A stretch of 64,000 nucleotides of DNA from Flavobacterium sp. MC2016-06 (GCF_009711165.2 NZ_WMID02000006.1:1-64000); one strand, 5' to 3'. Positions 16,757 to 25,518 are shown, counted from the first letter of the stretch. Numbers and translations are program-made. Notes: generated from the sequence alone by a model not told the origin.

Positions 16757-17083
16757 TTATTTTTGAAGTTTAGCGTTTTGAGCCTTCAAATCGGCCAATT
16801 TAGTTTCTAAAAAAGAAATCACTTCTTCAGTTTTGTAACTCATATTAGATAATAATTCATCATAAGTTCCGTCAAGATTTTGTTTTGCATGAGAAAATTT
16901 CTCGCGTAAAACCTCAGAACCAGCTTCTAATGAATCTTTCAAATTATATTTGGCATCATCAAAACCTTCTTTAAGTTTTGCTCTAGTTTTAGATCCTTTG
17001 TCTGGAGCAAACAAAATTCCTATCCCTGCTCCTACAGCAGCTCCAGCTAAAATTGCTGCTATTGTATTTAAGTTCTTTGACAT
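16757..17083 (-). CDS. YtxH-domain stress protein
   Basis: This 108-residue protein has the YtxH signature, a glycine-rich membrane segment (AAILAGAAVGAGIGILFAPDKG, within residues 9-30). A Lys-rich amphipathic helix and a C-terminal coiled coil (about 50-108) follow. YtxH proteins are general-stress envelope proteins in Bacillus, and their biochemical role is unknown. It is the first gene of the operon running to 16030. Confidence 0.9.
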   Translation of the reverse strand: MSKNLNTIAAILAGAAVGAGIGILFAPDKGSKTRAKLKEGFDDAKYNLKDSLEAGSEVLREKFSHAKQNLDGTYDELLSNMSYKTEEVISFLETKLADLKAQNAKLQK

Positions 17084-17174
17084 AATATTAAAATTTAAAT
17101 GATTAATAAAGGTACTCTTTTTTGATCTTACAAATTATTGGCAAAAAGATATTTACAAAAATTTAACAAACCAA

Positions 17175-17654
17175 TTAATACACATAAGCTACAGCTTGGT
17201 ATTGACCATTTGCTTTTTTGATGATACTTACAAACGGGTAACCATTTAAAGCAGATTGAGTTTTAATTCTCATCGCAGTCTGGTTGTCGTTTGCAATAGG
17301 CGGTTCTCCTTTTGTCTTGGTCGAAACTCCAGAAAAATTAGCAGCTTCTTTTAAACCTATTGTCTTTTCTTTGGGTAAAACCTGAACTAGTTTATAATCT
17401 GATTTTGAATCGACTACTATTTTATCAGTAATTTTTTGAGTTTGATTTGTCTGTTTGTTTGTTATTTGTGAAACAGCATATTTGCTAATTTTAATTTCTT
17501 CAGAACTTCCGTTTAAAGCATAATAAATAAAGTCATTTTCACTTTTTATAAAATTAACATCTAGCTCTTCCCCATTGTGTTTTGTAATTTGATGAGTTTG
17601 AGAAATTGCAATGTTGGCAAATAATAACGATAGCGTAAAATAAAGTACTTTCAT
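17175..17654 (-). CDS. Secreted protein of unknown function
   Basis: I do not recognise this 159-residue protein. It carries a signal peptide (MKVLYFTLSLLFANIAISQ). A short beta-rich repeat-like part follows (THQITKHNGEELDVNFIKSE; EEIKISKYAVSQITNK). The C-terminal roughly 45 residues, from about Gly115, end in VSIIKKANGQYQAVAYVY. The first part resembles proteins where a short sequence describes how a stored value is shown (YxxxNG..EEIKIS), seen in many Flavobacterium secreted proteins. It has no lipobox and no T9SS tail. It stands alone upstream of the 17.7-18.8 kb repeat region. Confidence 0.55.
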   Translation of the reverse strand: MKVLYFTLSLLFANIAISQTHQITKHNGEELDVNFIKSENDFIYYALNGSSEEIKISKYAVSQITNKQTNQTQKITDKIVVDSKSDYKLVQVLPKEKTIGLKEAANFSGVSTKTKGEPPIANDNQTAMRIKTQSALNGYPFVSIIKKANGQYQAVAYVY

Positions 17655-17967
17655 AAATTTAGATTTTAAGATTTTAAATTAATTCCAGCTAGAAATCTAA
17701 AAGTTTAAATACAACACAAAATCAATATCATGGAATTTAGAAATTATGAAACCAATCTAAAAAACTATCTTTTACGCGAAATAGTATCAAAATTGAATCA
17801 CAATAGAAATTAGAACATAAAATTGTTTTTAAAGAAATCAATTTAGAATTTACTCTAAATCAAAAATTGTCATTTTTAAATTCTAGAGCTGTTCTTTTTA
17901 GAATCTTAACTGGAAATAGTAAACTTTATAAAATCATCACTGAGTTTTGGTATCTCTATAAAAATAC

Positions 17968-18151
17968 CAACTTTATAAACAATTGTATGTTAATAACCCG
18001 TTAAACTAAGAAAAACAAGGTCTAAAACTTAAATAAAGCCTTAAAATAAACAATAATTCAAAATATGATTAATGTGATGGAAGAAATTAAAAATAGCCTT
18101 AAAATCAATTTATGAAGGTCACTTTTTAAATAAAATAACTATTAAAAATTA
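17968..18151. repeat. 317-bp repeat, copy 1 conserved core
   Basis: The core begins CAACTTTATAAACAATTG and continues with TGTTAATAA at 17988. It then has AAATAAAGCCTTA, ATGATTAATGTGATGGAAG, and the best-conserved block AAAATCAATTTATGAAGG + TCAC (18101-18122), followed by ATAACTATTAAAAATT. Copies 2 and 3 start 317 and 635 bp later. Confidence 0.85.
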
Positions 18152-18284
18152 GATTATGATAGTTTTTATAAATAATAATTATAAACTTTAAATTACATGT
18201 TTATAATAAATAAAACTGATATTTAATAAAATCAAAATTTTTAAAATGATTTTCACATTCAAAATTAGAAATAGTATGGATTCT

Positions 18285-18468
18285 CAACTTTATAAACAAT
18301 TCAATGTTAATAACCGTAAAATAAGGGTAAAATGAACACAAAAACTAAAATAAAGCTTTATTTTTAATGATTTTCTAAAATATGATTAATGAGTTGGAAG
18401 AAATAAATAAATCGATTAAAATCAATTTATGAAGGTCACTTTTAATCTATATTAACTATTAAAATTTA
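18285..18468. repeat. 317-bp repeat, copy 2 conserved core
   Basis: It has the same block order as copy 1: CAACTTTATAAACAATTC, TGTTAATAA at 18305, AAATAAAGCTTTA, ATGATTAATGAGTTGGAAG, AAAATCAATTTATGAAGG + TCAC, AACTATTAAAATT. Its roughly 135-bp right spacer is A/T only and aligns loosely with that of copy 1 (for example GATATTTAATAAAA against GATATTAAACAAAA). Confidence 0.85.
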
Positions 18469-18602
18469 AATATTAATAGTTAATATAAATAATAGTTTAA
18501 AACATTATATAATTATTTTATAATAATTTAAATTGATATTAAACAAAAAATTAAAATATAACTTTGTTTTTCATCTCAAAATAGTAAAATCAATCAAATT
18601 CT

Positions 18603-18782
18603 CAACTTTATAAACAATTCGATGTTGATAAGCTGCAAAAGAGTGTAAAATGGAGTCTAAAATTAAAATAAAGCTTTTATTTTAACGATTTTACAAAAGA
18701 GGATTAATGAGGTGAAAGAATCTAAAAAATGCCTTAAAATTAGTTTATGAAGGTCACTTTTCTAATAAAATATCTATTAAAT
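18603..18782. repeat. 317-bp repeat, copy 3 conserved core
   Basis: It begins CAACTTTATAAACAATTC like copy 2, with TGTTGATAA at 18623 (the reverse complement is TTATCAACA). The small reading frame present in copies 1 and 2 has lost its ATG (AGG). The AAAATTAGTTTATGAAGG + TCAC block is conserved. It ends close to the glnS terminator. Confidence 0.85.
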
Positions 18783-18815
18783 TTTTAATTTCGATAGAAA
18801 AATTAAATAATAAAA

Positions 18816-18839
18816 AAAAGCGCTTATAAAAGCGCTTTT
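18816..18839 (-). terminator. glnS terminator
   Basis: AAAAGCGCTT (18816-18825) pairs with AAGCGCTTTT (18830-18839). It has A and T tracts at both flanks and starts 21 nt past the glnS stop on the minus strand. Confidence 0.85.
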
Positions 18840-18859
18840 AATAAATTATCTTGATACTA

Positions 18860-20974
18860 TTACTTTACCAATTCAGCAAGAATTTCTATTTCTCGTTCAG
18901 AAGCATTTTTTGGAGGATTTGAATTTAATTTCAAAATTTCCTCATTAAATTGATTTCTGAAATCTTGATTTTCTAAATCTCTTAAATTTAAAAGTGCTTT
19001 AGATCTTACATAAGTAGATTCACTTCGTAAAGACATTGTGTATAATTTTTTGATTTCTTCTTCTTCTAAATCCGAAGATTTTAAAGTTGAATATTTCAAA
19101 ATAAATTGAGCAAACAACAATGAACTTTTATTATTAGCAATATTCTTCTTCAATGAATTTTGTAATAAAGAAAAACTAGAAACATTTTTAATGCTCTCCC
19201 CTATTGCACTTTCTATTGCAAGACGTTCAGGTTTTGTTTCAACTTTAAAATATTTGTTGATATCTTTCAACGAATTATTAATACTGTTTTCTTCTTTTTT
19301 ACCTTTTTCTTCCCAAGCATCTTTCAACCCAACAGTTTTGTTAAATACTAATTTTGAAGTAGTTGAGTCTTTATCAACCGTAAAATAACCCAAACGTTGA
19401 AACTGAAATTTATCTTCATTTTGAGCTGTAGCCAAACTTGGTTCAACAAATCCTTTTACGATTTCTAATGAATTTGGATTCACAAAATCTAAGAAATTTT
19501 TGTCTTTATAACTGTCTGGAGCTTCATCTGTAAACAAACGATCGTATAGACGAACTTCTGCTTCAACAGCATGAGCAATAGAAACCCAATGCAATGTTCC
19601 AGACACTTTTCTTTGACTTGCTTCTGTCCCACTTCCGCTTAAAGAATCGGTATCATACGTTACATGAATCTCCGTAATATTACCTTCAGAATCTTTTATA
19701 ACACTTTCTCCTTTAATGATATAAGCATTTTTAAGACGTACTTCTTTTCCTAAAGTTAAACGAAAATATTTAGCTGGAGCATCTTCTAAAAAGTCTTCTC
19801 TTTCGATATATAATTCACGAGAAAAAGGCACTTTTCTGAAACCTGCATTTTCATCTTCCTGATTATTTTCAGCTTCCAACCACTCTTCTTTTCCTTCTGG
19901 ATAATTTGTAATTACCAATTTTACAGGATCTAAAACCGCCATTACACGAGGTGCAATTTTGTTCAAATCTTCACGAATACAAAATTCTAAAACCGATACA
20001 CTAATCAAATTATCACGTTTTGCAATACCAATTGTATTGGCAAAATTACGCAAAGAAGCAGCTGTATAACCTCTTCTTCTTAATCCAGAAATGGTAGACA
20101 TTCTTGGATCATCCCAACCGTTAACATGCTTTTCTTTAACTAGTTGCTGTAATTTTCTTTTACTAACAACAGTATGTGAAAGGTTACGTCTTGCAAATTC
20201 TCTTTGCTTTGGACGTAGTTTATTTTCATCTAAAATTTGATCTAAAAACCAATCGTATAATTCACGGTGAGGCAAAAATTCAAGCGTACAAAAGGAGTGC
20301 GAAATCTGCTCTAAATAATCACTTTGTCCATGTGCCCAATCGTACATTGGATAAATTTTCCAGGCATCTCCAGTTCTATGATGATGTTTATGTAAAATTC
20401 TGTACATGATAGGATCACGCATCAACATATTGGTTGATTTCATGTCTATTTTTGCACGAAGAATATGAGTTCCAGCCTCAAATTCACCGTTTTTCATTCT
20501 TTCGAATAAGTTTAAATTTTCTTCAACAGAACGATTTCTATACGGTCCATCAACTCCTTCTGTAGATGGAGTTCCTTTTTGAATGGCCATATCTTCAGAA
20601 GATTGACTATCAACATACGCTTTATCTTTTTTAATTAATAAAACGGCCCAATCGTACAATTGTTGAAAATAATCTGAAGCATAACGTTCTTCTGACCAAG
20701 TATAACCCAGCCATTCGACATCTTTTTTAATGGCGTCAACAAATTCCTGTTCTTCTTTTTCTGGATTAGTATCGTCAAAACGTAAATTTACAGGAGACTG
20801 ATAATCAATTCCTAAACCAAAATTTAACGCAATAGAACTTGCATGACCAATGTGTAAATACCCATTCGGTTCTGGTGGAAAACGAAAATGAAGTTTAGTA
20901 TTTGACAGACCTGATTTCAGATCCTCTTCTATGATTTGTTCAATAAAATTGAGTGATTTCTCTTCTGATGCCAT
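18860..20974 (-). CDS. glnS: Glutaminyl-tRNA synthetase with C-terminal extension
   Basis: GlnRS charges tRNA-Gln directly. The N-terminal catalytic domain has FRFPPEPNGYLHIGHASS (about 25-42) and a KMSKS-type VVSKRKLQQL (about 270). The two beta-barrel anticodon-binding domains end near residue 560 with FQFQRLGYFTVDKDS, the normal end of the family. About 140 further residues are helical and charged and close with ASEREIEILAELVK. Many Flavobacterium entries are named GlnRS/YqeY fusion, but by eye this extension does not show a clear YqeY pattern. The ATG start is well placed. Confidence 0.95.
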   Translation of the reverse strand: MASEEKSLNFIEQIIEEDLKSGLSNTKLHFRFPPEPNGYLHIGHASSIALNFGLGIDYQSPVNLRFDDTNPEKEEQEFVDAIKKDVEWLGYTWSEERYASDYFQQLYDWAVLLIKKDKAYVDSQSSEDMAIQKGTPSTEGVDGPYRNRSVEENLNLFERMKNGEFEAGTHILRAKIDMKSTNMLMRDPIMYRILHKHHHRTGDAWKIYPMYDWAHGQSDYLEQISHSFCTLEFLPHRELYDWFLDQILDENKLRPKQREFARRNLSHTVVSKRKLQQLVKEKHVNGWDDPRMSTISGLRRRGYTAASLRNFANTIGIAKRDNLISVSVLEFCIREDLNKIAPRVMAVLDPVKLVITNYPEGKEEWLEAENNQEDENAGFRKVPFSRELYIEREDFLEDAPAKYFRLTLGKEVRLKNAYIIKGESVIKDSEGNITEIHVTYDTDSLSGSGTEASQRKVSGTLHWVSIAHAVEAEVRLYDRLFTDEAPDSYKDKNFLDFVNPNSLEIVKGFVEPSLATAQNEDKFQFQRLGYFTVDKDSTTSKLVFNKTVGLKDAWEEKGKKEENSINNSLKDINKYFKVETKPERLAIESAIGESIKNVSSFSLLQNSLKKNIANNKSSLLFAQFILKYSTLKSSDLEEEEIKKLYTMSLRSESTYVRSKALLNLRDLENQDFRNQFNEEILKLNSNPPKNASEREIEILAELVK

Positions 20975-21082
20975 TATTTTATAGTAATTTTAGCAAAGAT
21001 AAAAAAAAGGTTTCAGGTTTCAGGTTTAAAGTTACTTAACTGGCGTTAAACCTGAAACTTTAAACTTTAAACTAAATTTGAA

Positions 21083-21442
21083 ATGGGAATTATAAAATTA
21101 AAAAACATCAGAACTTTTTCGTACCACGGATGTTTAATTGAAGAAGGAAAAATTGGTTCTGATTACACAGTTGATTTAAAAATTAAAACAAATCTAAAAA
21201 AATCAGCCGAAACAGATCATCTTGCAGACACGGTAGATTATGTACATTTAAACAAAATTGTTACCGAAGAAATGGCAATTCGTTCGCATTTATTAGAGCA
21301 TGTTGCCAAAAGAATCAATAATCGTGTTTTGGCAGAGATAAGTTCGATAGAAAAAACTACAGTTTGGGTTTCAAAGATAAATCCTCCTATTGGTGGTGAT
21401 GTTGAAGCTGTTACAATACAAATGACAGAGATAAGAAAGTAA
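21083..21442 (+). CDS. folB: Dihydroneopterin aldolase
   Basis: FolB converts 7,8-dihydroneopterin to 6-hydroxymethyl-dihydropterin plus glycolaldehyde in folate synthesis. The 119-residue length fits. The first strand with FSYHGCLIEEGKIGSDYTVDL (about 11-31) and the DTVDYVHLNKIVTEEM helix (about 51-66) are family signatures, as is the C-terminal KINPPIGGDVEAVTIQM. The other folate genes are not in the window. A CCTGAAA/TTTCAGG repeat lies just upstream. Confidence 0.95.
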   Translation: MGIIKLKNIRTFSYHGCLIEEGKIGSDYTVDLKIKTNLKKSAETDHLADTVDYVHLNKIVTEEMAIRSHLLEHVAKRINNRVLAEISSIEKTTVWVSKINPPIGGDVEAVTIQMTEIRK

Positions 21443-21489
21443 TACTTTTTGTTAATAAAGTAATTTTTTAAAATACTTTGCTTTAAACT

Positions 21490-21519
21490 TTTGAATTTTA
21501 AAGATTTTAGTTACTTTTG
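21490..21519 (+). promoter_or_regulatory. tRNA-Cys promoter
   Basis: TTTG at 21490-21493 and TACTTTTG at 21512-21519 are 18 bp apart. This fits the Bacteroidota consensus TTTG-N17-23-TAnnTTTG. It is the clearest full promoter seen in the window. The mature tRNA begins 16 nt after the -7 element. Confidence 0.8.
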
Positions 21520-21535
21520 CCGTCCGTTCAACTAC

Positions 21536-21606
21536 GGCGTCGTGGCCGAGCGGCTAGGCTGGGCTCTGCAAAAGCTCCTACTCCGGTTCGAATCCGGACG
21601 ATGCCT
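21536..21606 (+). tRNA. tRNA-Cys (GCA)
   Basis: The acceptor arm GGCGTCG pairs with CGATGCC (one G-U). The D-arm (TGGCCGAGCGGCTAGGC), an anticodon loop with CTCTGCAAAA giving anticodon GCA, and a T-arm CCGGTTCGAATCCGG are all present. The discriminator base is U, as in Cys tRNAs. CCA is not encoded (TCAAA follows). The length is 71 nt. Confidence 0.97.
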
Positions 21607-21608
21607 CA

Positions 21609-21640
21609 AAAAGAGATACAGAAATGTGTCTCTTTTTTTT
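21609..21640 (+). terminator. tRNA-Cys terminator
   Basis: AAAAGAGATACA pairs with TGTGTCTCTTTT with one G-U and is followed by a T-run. It begins 3 nt after the tRNA. Confidence 0.85.
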
Positions 21641-21660
21641 ATGCCTTGTTTTCAATAATA

Positions 21661-21762
21661 TTGTCATTCTGAGGAACGAAGAATCTTCACAAGTGACTCT
21701 ACAAAGATTGATAAACTTTATGGATAATTGTCGCGAAGATTCTTCGTTCCTCAGAATGACAA
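21661..21762. repeat. 28-bp inverted repeat of the GAGGAACGAAGAATC type
   Basis: Arms 21661-21688 and 21735-21762 are perfect complements over 28 bp, separated by 46 nt. The arm contains TCATTCTGAGGAACGAAGAA, a repeat I remember as widely scattered through Bacteroidota intergenic DNA. It lies between the tRNA and the LysE gene and is not needed as terminator for either, as both have their own. Confidence 0.85.
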
Positions 21763-21794
21763 GCTAAATGTTTTATTTGATGATTAAACATAAA

Positions 21795-21819
21795 AAAACC
21801 TCTCAAATTGAGAGGTTTT
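21795..21819 (-). terminator. Terminator of the LysE-DUF2807 unit
   Basis: AAAACCTCTCAA pairs with TTGAGAGGTTTT and is flanked by A and T runs, 23 nt after the LysE-family stop codon. Confidence 0.85.
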
Positions 21820-21841
21820 ATATTTCTATTGTATTGATAAA

Positions 21842-22522
21842 CTATTTATTCTCAATCTTTTCAAAAGCATTTTTTACCATTTCTTTTTCTTTAGGAAACC
21901 AGCCTTGAACAATTAAAGCAACTCCAAAAACCATTAAAACAATACTAATTACTTTTTTAATTTTTAGGATGTTGTTTGGTGTCATTTTAGACTTTAATTG
22001 TTTAGCTAATAGAATTTTAAGACAGTCAACTAACAAATAAGTAACAATTACTGAAGTAAAAAATGTCATCATTCTTGGCGTCTGCATTTGAAGTTTTGGG
22101 CCAACAGAGATAATTACAGCTAGCCAAAAACCAAGAACACCAATGTTAATAACGTTCAATAAAAAACCTTTTATAAACAAACTACCGTAGTTTCTTTTTA
22201 TGATATCACGATCTATTTCTTCGTCATTAATTTTTTCTTCTTTTTTAAGCTGTACAAAAGAAATAATACCATAAGCAAGCATTATAATTCCTCCAAAAAT
22301 AAAAAGTGCAGGTTTATCTTTTAAATTCTGAATCAATCTGTAACTTCCTAAATAAGCAATTGCTATAAAAAAAATATCACCTAATACTACTCCAAAATCA
22401 AAAGCAATTGCAGCTCTAAATCCTTTTGTAATACTGGTTTCCAGCAATATAAAAAATACTGGACCTACCATAAAACTTAAGAAAAGTCCCCATGGCAGTC
22501 CAGTTAGAATATCATTTATCAT
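21842..22522 (-). CDS. LysE/RhtB-family translocator
   Basis: This 226-residue exporter has six hydrophobic segments. The conserved N-terminal ones read GLPWGLFLSFMVGPVFFILLE-like (within residues 8-27) and GFRAAIAFDFGVVLGDIFFI. The family signature GP.FF/ xxGD is present. LysE relatives export amino acids or small metabolites, and the substrate is unknown. A charged cytoplasmic loop (KKEEKINDEEIDRDIIKR) sits between segments 3 and 4. The gene is 15 nt after the DUF2807 gene, likely in one transcript. Confidence 0.85.
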   Translation of the reverse strand: MINDILTGLPWGLFLSFMVGPVFFILLETSITKGFRAAIAFDFGVVLGDIFFIAIAYLGSYRLIQNLKDKPALFIFGGIIMLAYGIISFVQLKKEEKINDEEIDRDIIKRNYGSLFIKGFLLNVINIGVLGFWLAVIISVGPKLQMQTPRMMTFFTSVIVTYLLVDCLKILLAKQLKSKMTPNNILKIKKVISIVLMVFGVALIVQGWFPKEKEMVKNAFEKIENK

Positions 22523-22537
22523 TCAAATACAATTAGT

Positions 22538-23206
22538 TTACTTTACTTCTTCGATTTTTCCGCCAAAAACCGTTTTTTGATTTATTTGTTTTGGTTTTCC
22601 ATAAATGTAAATAGAGCCTCCTGCGCTTACTTTTGCATCGACTAAGGTCGAAGCATTCACATCTGCTTTTCCTCCCGCAGAAACGCTTACTTTTGTTTGA
22701 GACGTAGCTAATTTACTTGCTAGAAGATATCCTCCTGCTCCTAAACTAGCATCTTGGTTAGAAGCTTTACCAGTTAAAGTAATTTCTCCGCCAGAAACTG
22801 AACTTACATTAAGTTTATCAACATCTAAATCTACACTAATTTTTCCACCTTCTTGCGCACTTACTTTAAAAACTGTAGCTTTTATAGCTTCACTGCTTTT
22901 AACAAATGCACCTTCATTAACATCAATTAGTTCTATATGTTTGTAATACAAAGTAATATCTAAATCATCACCAGATAATAATTTAGGAAAAGGCATTCTT
23001 AATTTTAATAAACCTTTCTTGTTAACAACTTCAACTTCTGCTTCTCTAGCTCCTTTTATAACAATCTTATTCTCTGTAGATGCTACTAATTTTACTGTAA
23101 GTTTATCAAACACTTTTACAGAATCAAAATCTCCTAAATTTTTTGTAACCTGACCAAAAGACAATTGTGCAACCAATATTGCAGCGCCTATAATTAATTT
23201 TTTCAT
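22538..23206 (-). CDS. DUF2807 (head-GIN) secreted protein
   Basis: This 222-residue protein has a signal peptide (MKKLIIGAAILVAQLSFG). The mature part is a right-handed beta-helix-like array with evenly spaced short strands (KVFDKLTVKLVAS, KISVDLDVDKLNVSSVSGGE, KADVNASTLVDAKVSAGGS), the DUF2807 pattern. It ends with a conserved FGGKIEEVK. Function is unknown, and family members are periplasmic or surface proteins. It lies 26 nt downstream of rnr and upstream of the LysE gene. Confidence 0.85.
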   Translation of the reverse strand: MKKLIIGAAILVAQLSFGQVTKNLGDFDSVKVFDKLTVKLVASTENKIVIKGAREAEVEVVNKKGLLKLRMPFPKLLSGDDLDITLYYKHIELIDVNEGAFVKSSEAIKATVFKVSAQEGGKISVDLDVDKLNVSSVSGGEITLTGKASNQDASLGAGGYLLASKLATSQTKVSVSAGGKADVNASTLVDAKVSAGGSIYIYGKPKQINQKTVFGGKIEEVK

Positions 23207-23232
23207 GTTTCGTTTTTTTAATTAAACATTTA

Positions 23233-25410
23233 TTAAGCTCTTCGTAAAAAATGAAAATCCAATTGTTTTTTAACCAAATCAGCATTTTTTACTTTAACGT
23301 AAATTTCGTCACCTAATTGTAAAATACTATTTGATGTCGCACCAACTAAGGCATATTGTTTCTCATCAAATGTATAATAATCGTCTTTTATCTCGCGGAT
23401 TCTAACCATACCTTCGCATTTGTTAGAAACAATTTCAACATAAATTCCCCATTCGGTAACTCCAGAAATAACACCCAAAAACTCTTCGTCTTGGTGATCC
23501 TGCATGTATTTAACCTGCATGTATTTAATACTATCTCGCTCAGCATTAGTCGCTAAACTTTCCATATTAGAACAATGTAAACACTTCGTTTCGTACACTT
23601 CTTCGTCTACAGATGCACCTTTATCTAAATAATACTGCAGTAAACGATGTACCATAACGTCTGGATAACGACGAATTGGCGAAGTAAAATGACTGTAATA
23701 ATCAAAAGCTAAACCATAATGACCAATATTTTCTGTCGAATATTTGGCCTTACTCATACTTCTAATCGCAAGAGTATCAATTAAGTTTTGTTCTTTTTTA
23801 CCATTTACCTCTTCCATCAAAGCATTTAATGATTTCGAAATATCTCCTTTGTTTCTAAAATCAATTTTATAACCAAACTTTGCAATTACGGTTTGCATTG
23901 CAATTAATTTGTCTTCATTTGGTTCATCGTGAATTCTGTAAACAAATGTTTTCTTTTGTTTTCCAATGTATTCAGCCACTTTTCTATTGGCCAAAAGCAT
24001 AAATTCTTCAATCAAATGATTGGCATCTTTAGAAACTTTAAAGTAAACTCCTTCTGGTTCTCCTGCTTCATCTAAGTTGAATTTTACTTCTACTTTATCA
24101 AAAGAAATAGCTCCATTTGCCATTCTTTTTCTTCGTAAAATCTTAGCTAATTCATCTAATTTTAAAGTTGCTTGAACAATTTCATCCGAAACCAAATAAG
24201 AACTTCCGGTAATAGAAATATCAATAGGAATGGTATGATCTTTTGTTTCAATGATATACTGCGCTTCTTCGTAAGCAAAACGCTGATCTGAATAAATTAC
24301 AGTTCTACCAAACCATTGGTTGATAACTTGTGCAGTTTCTGAAACTTCAAAGATTGCAGAGAAAGTATATTTTTCTTCATTCGGACGTAACGAACAAGCA
24401 AAATTAGACAAAACTTCTGGTAACATTGGCACTACTCTATCTACTAAATAAACAGAAGTTGCACGCTGATACGCTTCATCATCTAGAATTGTTCCTTCCT
24501 CAAGATAATATGAAACATCGGCAATATGAATTCCGATTTCATAATTCCCGTTCTCCAACTTTTTGAAAGACAAAGCATCATCAAAATCTTTTGCATCTTT
24601 TGGATCGATCGTAAATGTAAGTGTATCACGCATATCACGACGTTTTGCAATCTCAGATTCTTGTATTGAAGTATCTATTTTTTGTGCATAAACCTCTACT
24701 TCTACCGGGAAATCTGCTGGTAAACCATATTCGGCTAAAATAGCATGAATCTCAGTATTATGTTCTCCTGGTTTTCCTAAAACTCGAATCACAGATCCAA
24801 ACGGACTATCGGCTCTTTTTGGCCAATCTTCAATAGTAACCAAAACAACATCTCCGTTTTCTGCCTCACCAATTTTATCTTTTGGAATAAAAATATCGGT
24901 ATACATTTTAGGATTTGCAGTAGAAACAAAAGCAAAATTAGCCTGAATGTCAATAACTCCTACAAACTCCGTTTTATTTCTTTCTATAACTTCAATTACT
25001 TCACCTTCAGGTCTTTTTCCTTTTCTACGGTTATAAACATAAACTTTTACTTTGTCTTTGTCTAACGCACGATTTAAATTATTGGTTGGTATAAAAACAT
25101 CTTCTGCAAAATCTGGACAAATAAAATAAGCTGTTTTACGGCTTGTCATATCAATTGTTCCTTCGTAATAATCTTGGCCTTCTGCTTTTACTAAATATTT
25201 GCCAGGTTCTGATTCAACTATTTTTTTTGAAGCTGCTAGAATTTTCAAATCTTTAATAATTTGATTTCTGCTCTTTGTATCGTCAAGTTCTAGCTTTGCT
25301 CCTATCTGTTTGTAATTAAATGCTTTATTTGGGCTTTGCGATAAAATCTTTACTATTTTGGCAGAGAAATCACTCTCTTTTTTTATCGGCTTTCTAATTT
25401 TCTTACTCAT
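23233..25410 (-). CDS. rnr: Ribonuclease R
   Basis: RNase R is a processive 3'-5' exoribonuclease that degrades structured RNA. The 725-residue protein has an N-terminal winged-helix and two cold-shock domains. The RNB catalytic core includes TIDPKDAKDFDDALSFKK (about 267-284, with the metal-binding Asp cluster) and GHYGLAFDYYSHFTSPIRRYPD (about 560-580). A C-terminal S1 domain is present (FLGVISGVTEWGIYVEIV, about 648-665). All catalytic parts are intact. It is the last gene before the orientation change at about 25.5 kb and leads the rnr-DUF2807-LysE unit. Confidence 0.97.
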   Translation of the reverse strand: MSKKIRKPIKKESDFSAKIVKILSQSPNKAFNYKQIGAKLELDDTKSRNQIIKDLKILAASKKIVESEPGKYLVKAEGQDYYEGTIDMTSRKTAYFICPDFAEDVFIPTNNLNRALDKDKVKVYVYNRRKGKRPEGEVIEVIERNKTEFVGVIDIQANFAFVSTANPKMYTDIFIPKDKIGEAENGDVVLVTIEDWPKRADSPFGSVIRVLGKPGEHNTEIHAILAEYGLPADFPVEVEVYAQKIDTSIQESEIAKRRDMRDTLTFTIDPKDAKDFDDALSFKKLENGNYEIGIHIADVSYYLEEGTILDDEAYQRATSVYLVDRVVPMLPEVLSNFACSLRPNEEKYTFSAIFEVSETAQVINQWFGRTVIYSDQRFAYEEAQYIIETKDHTIPIDISITGSSYLVSDEIVQATLKLDELAKILRRKRMANGAISFDKVEVKFNLDEAGEPEGVYFKVSKDANHLIEEFMLLANRKVAEYIGKQKKTFVYRIHDEPNEDKLIAMQTVIAKFGYKIDFRNKGDISKSLNALMEEVNGKKEQNLIDTLAIRSMSKAKYSTENIGHYGLAFDYYSHFTSPIRRYPDVMVHRLLQYYLDKGASVDEEVYETKCLHCSNMESLATNAERDSIKYMQVKYMQDHQDEEFLGVISGVTEWGIYVEIVSNKCEGMVRIREIKDDYYTFDEKQYALVGATSNSILQLGDEIYVKVKNADLVKKQLDFHFLRRA

Positions 25411-25496
25411 ATATCTTTTCTTATAAAGTTTAAAATTACAAATAAGATATCAGATAACAGATTTTACAAATAGAATTATTAAAATTATAACTTTCG

Positions 25497-25504
25497 TATC
25501 TTTA
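25497..25504 (+). promoter_or_regulatory. -7 element of the DUF2007 gene
   Basis: TATCTTTA, followed by C, differs from TAnnTTTG in the last base. It lies 14 nt before the ATG, so the leader would be very short. Confidence 0.45.
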
Positions 25505-25518
25505 CAAAAAGACCTTTT

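Larger units (their letters stand above)
17655..18859. other. 1.2-kb noncoding region, very AT-rich
   Basis: No credible protein gene is present. The first 300 bases hold no visible signal. From 17968 to 18782 lie three copies of a 317-bp repeat, annotated separately. The right end has the glnS terminator. Confidence 0.8.

Noticed and set aside
17968..18782. Candidate oriC in the 317-bp repeats
   Set aside because: Genes on both sides are on the minus strand, so the orientation switch does not fall here. DnaA-box-like words are frequent by chance in such AT-rich DNA. Kept only as a possible DnaA-binding module.
21073..21080. TAAATTTG as folB promoter
   Set aside because: It ends 2 nt before the start codon, so a transcript would begin inside the gene. 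Probably chance.
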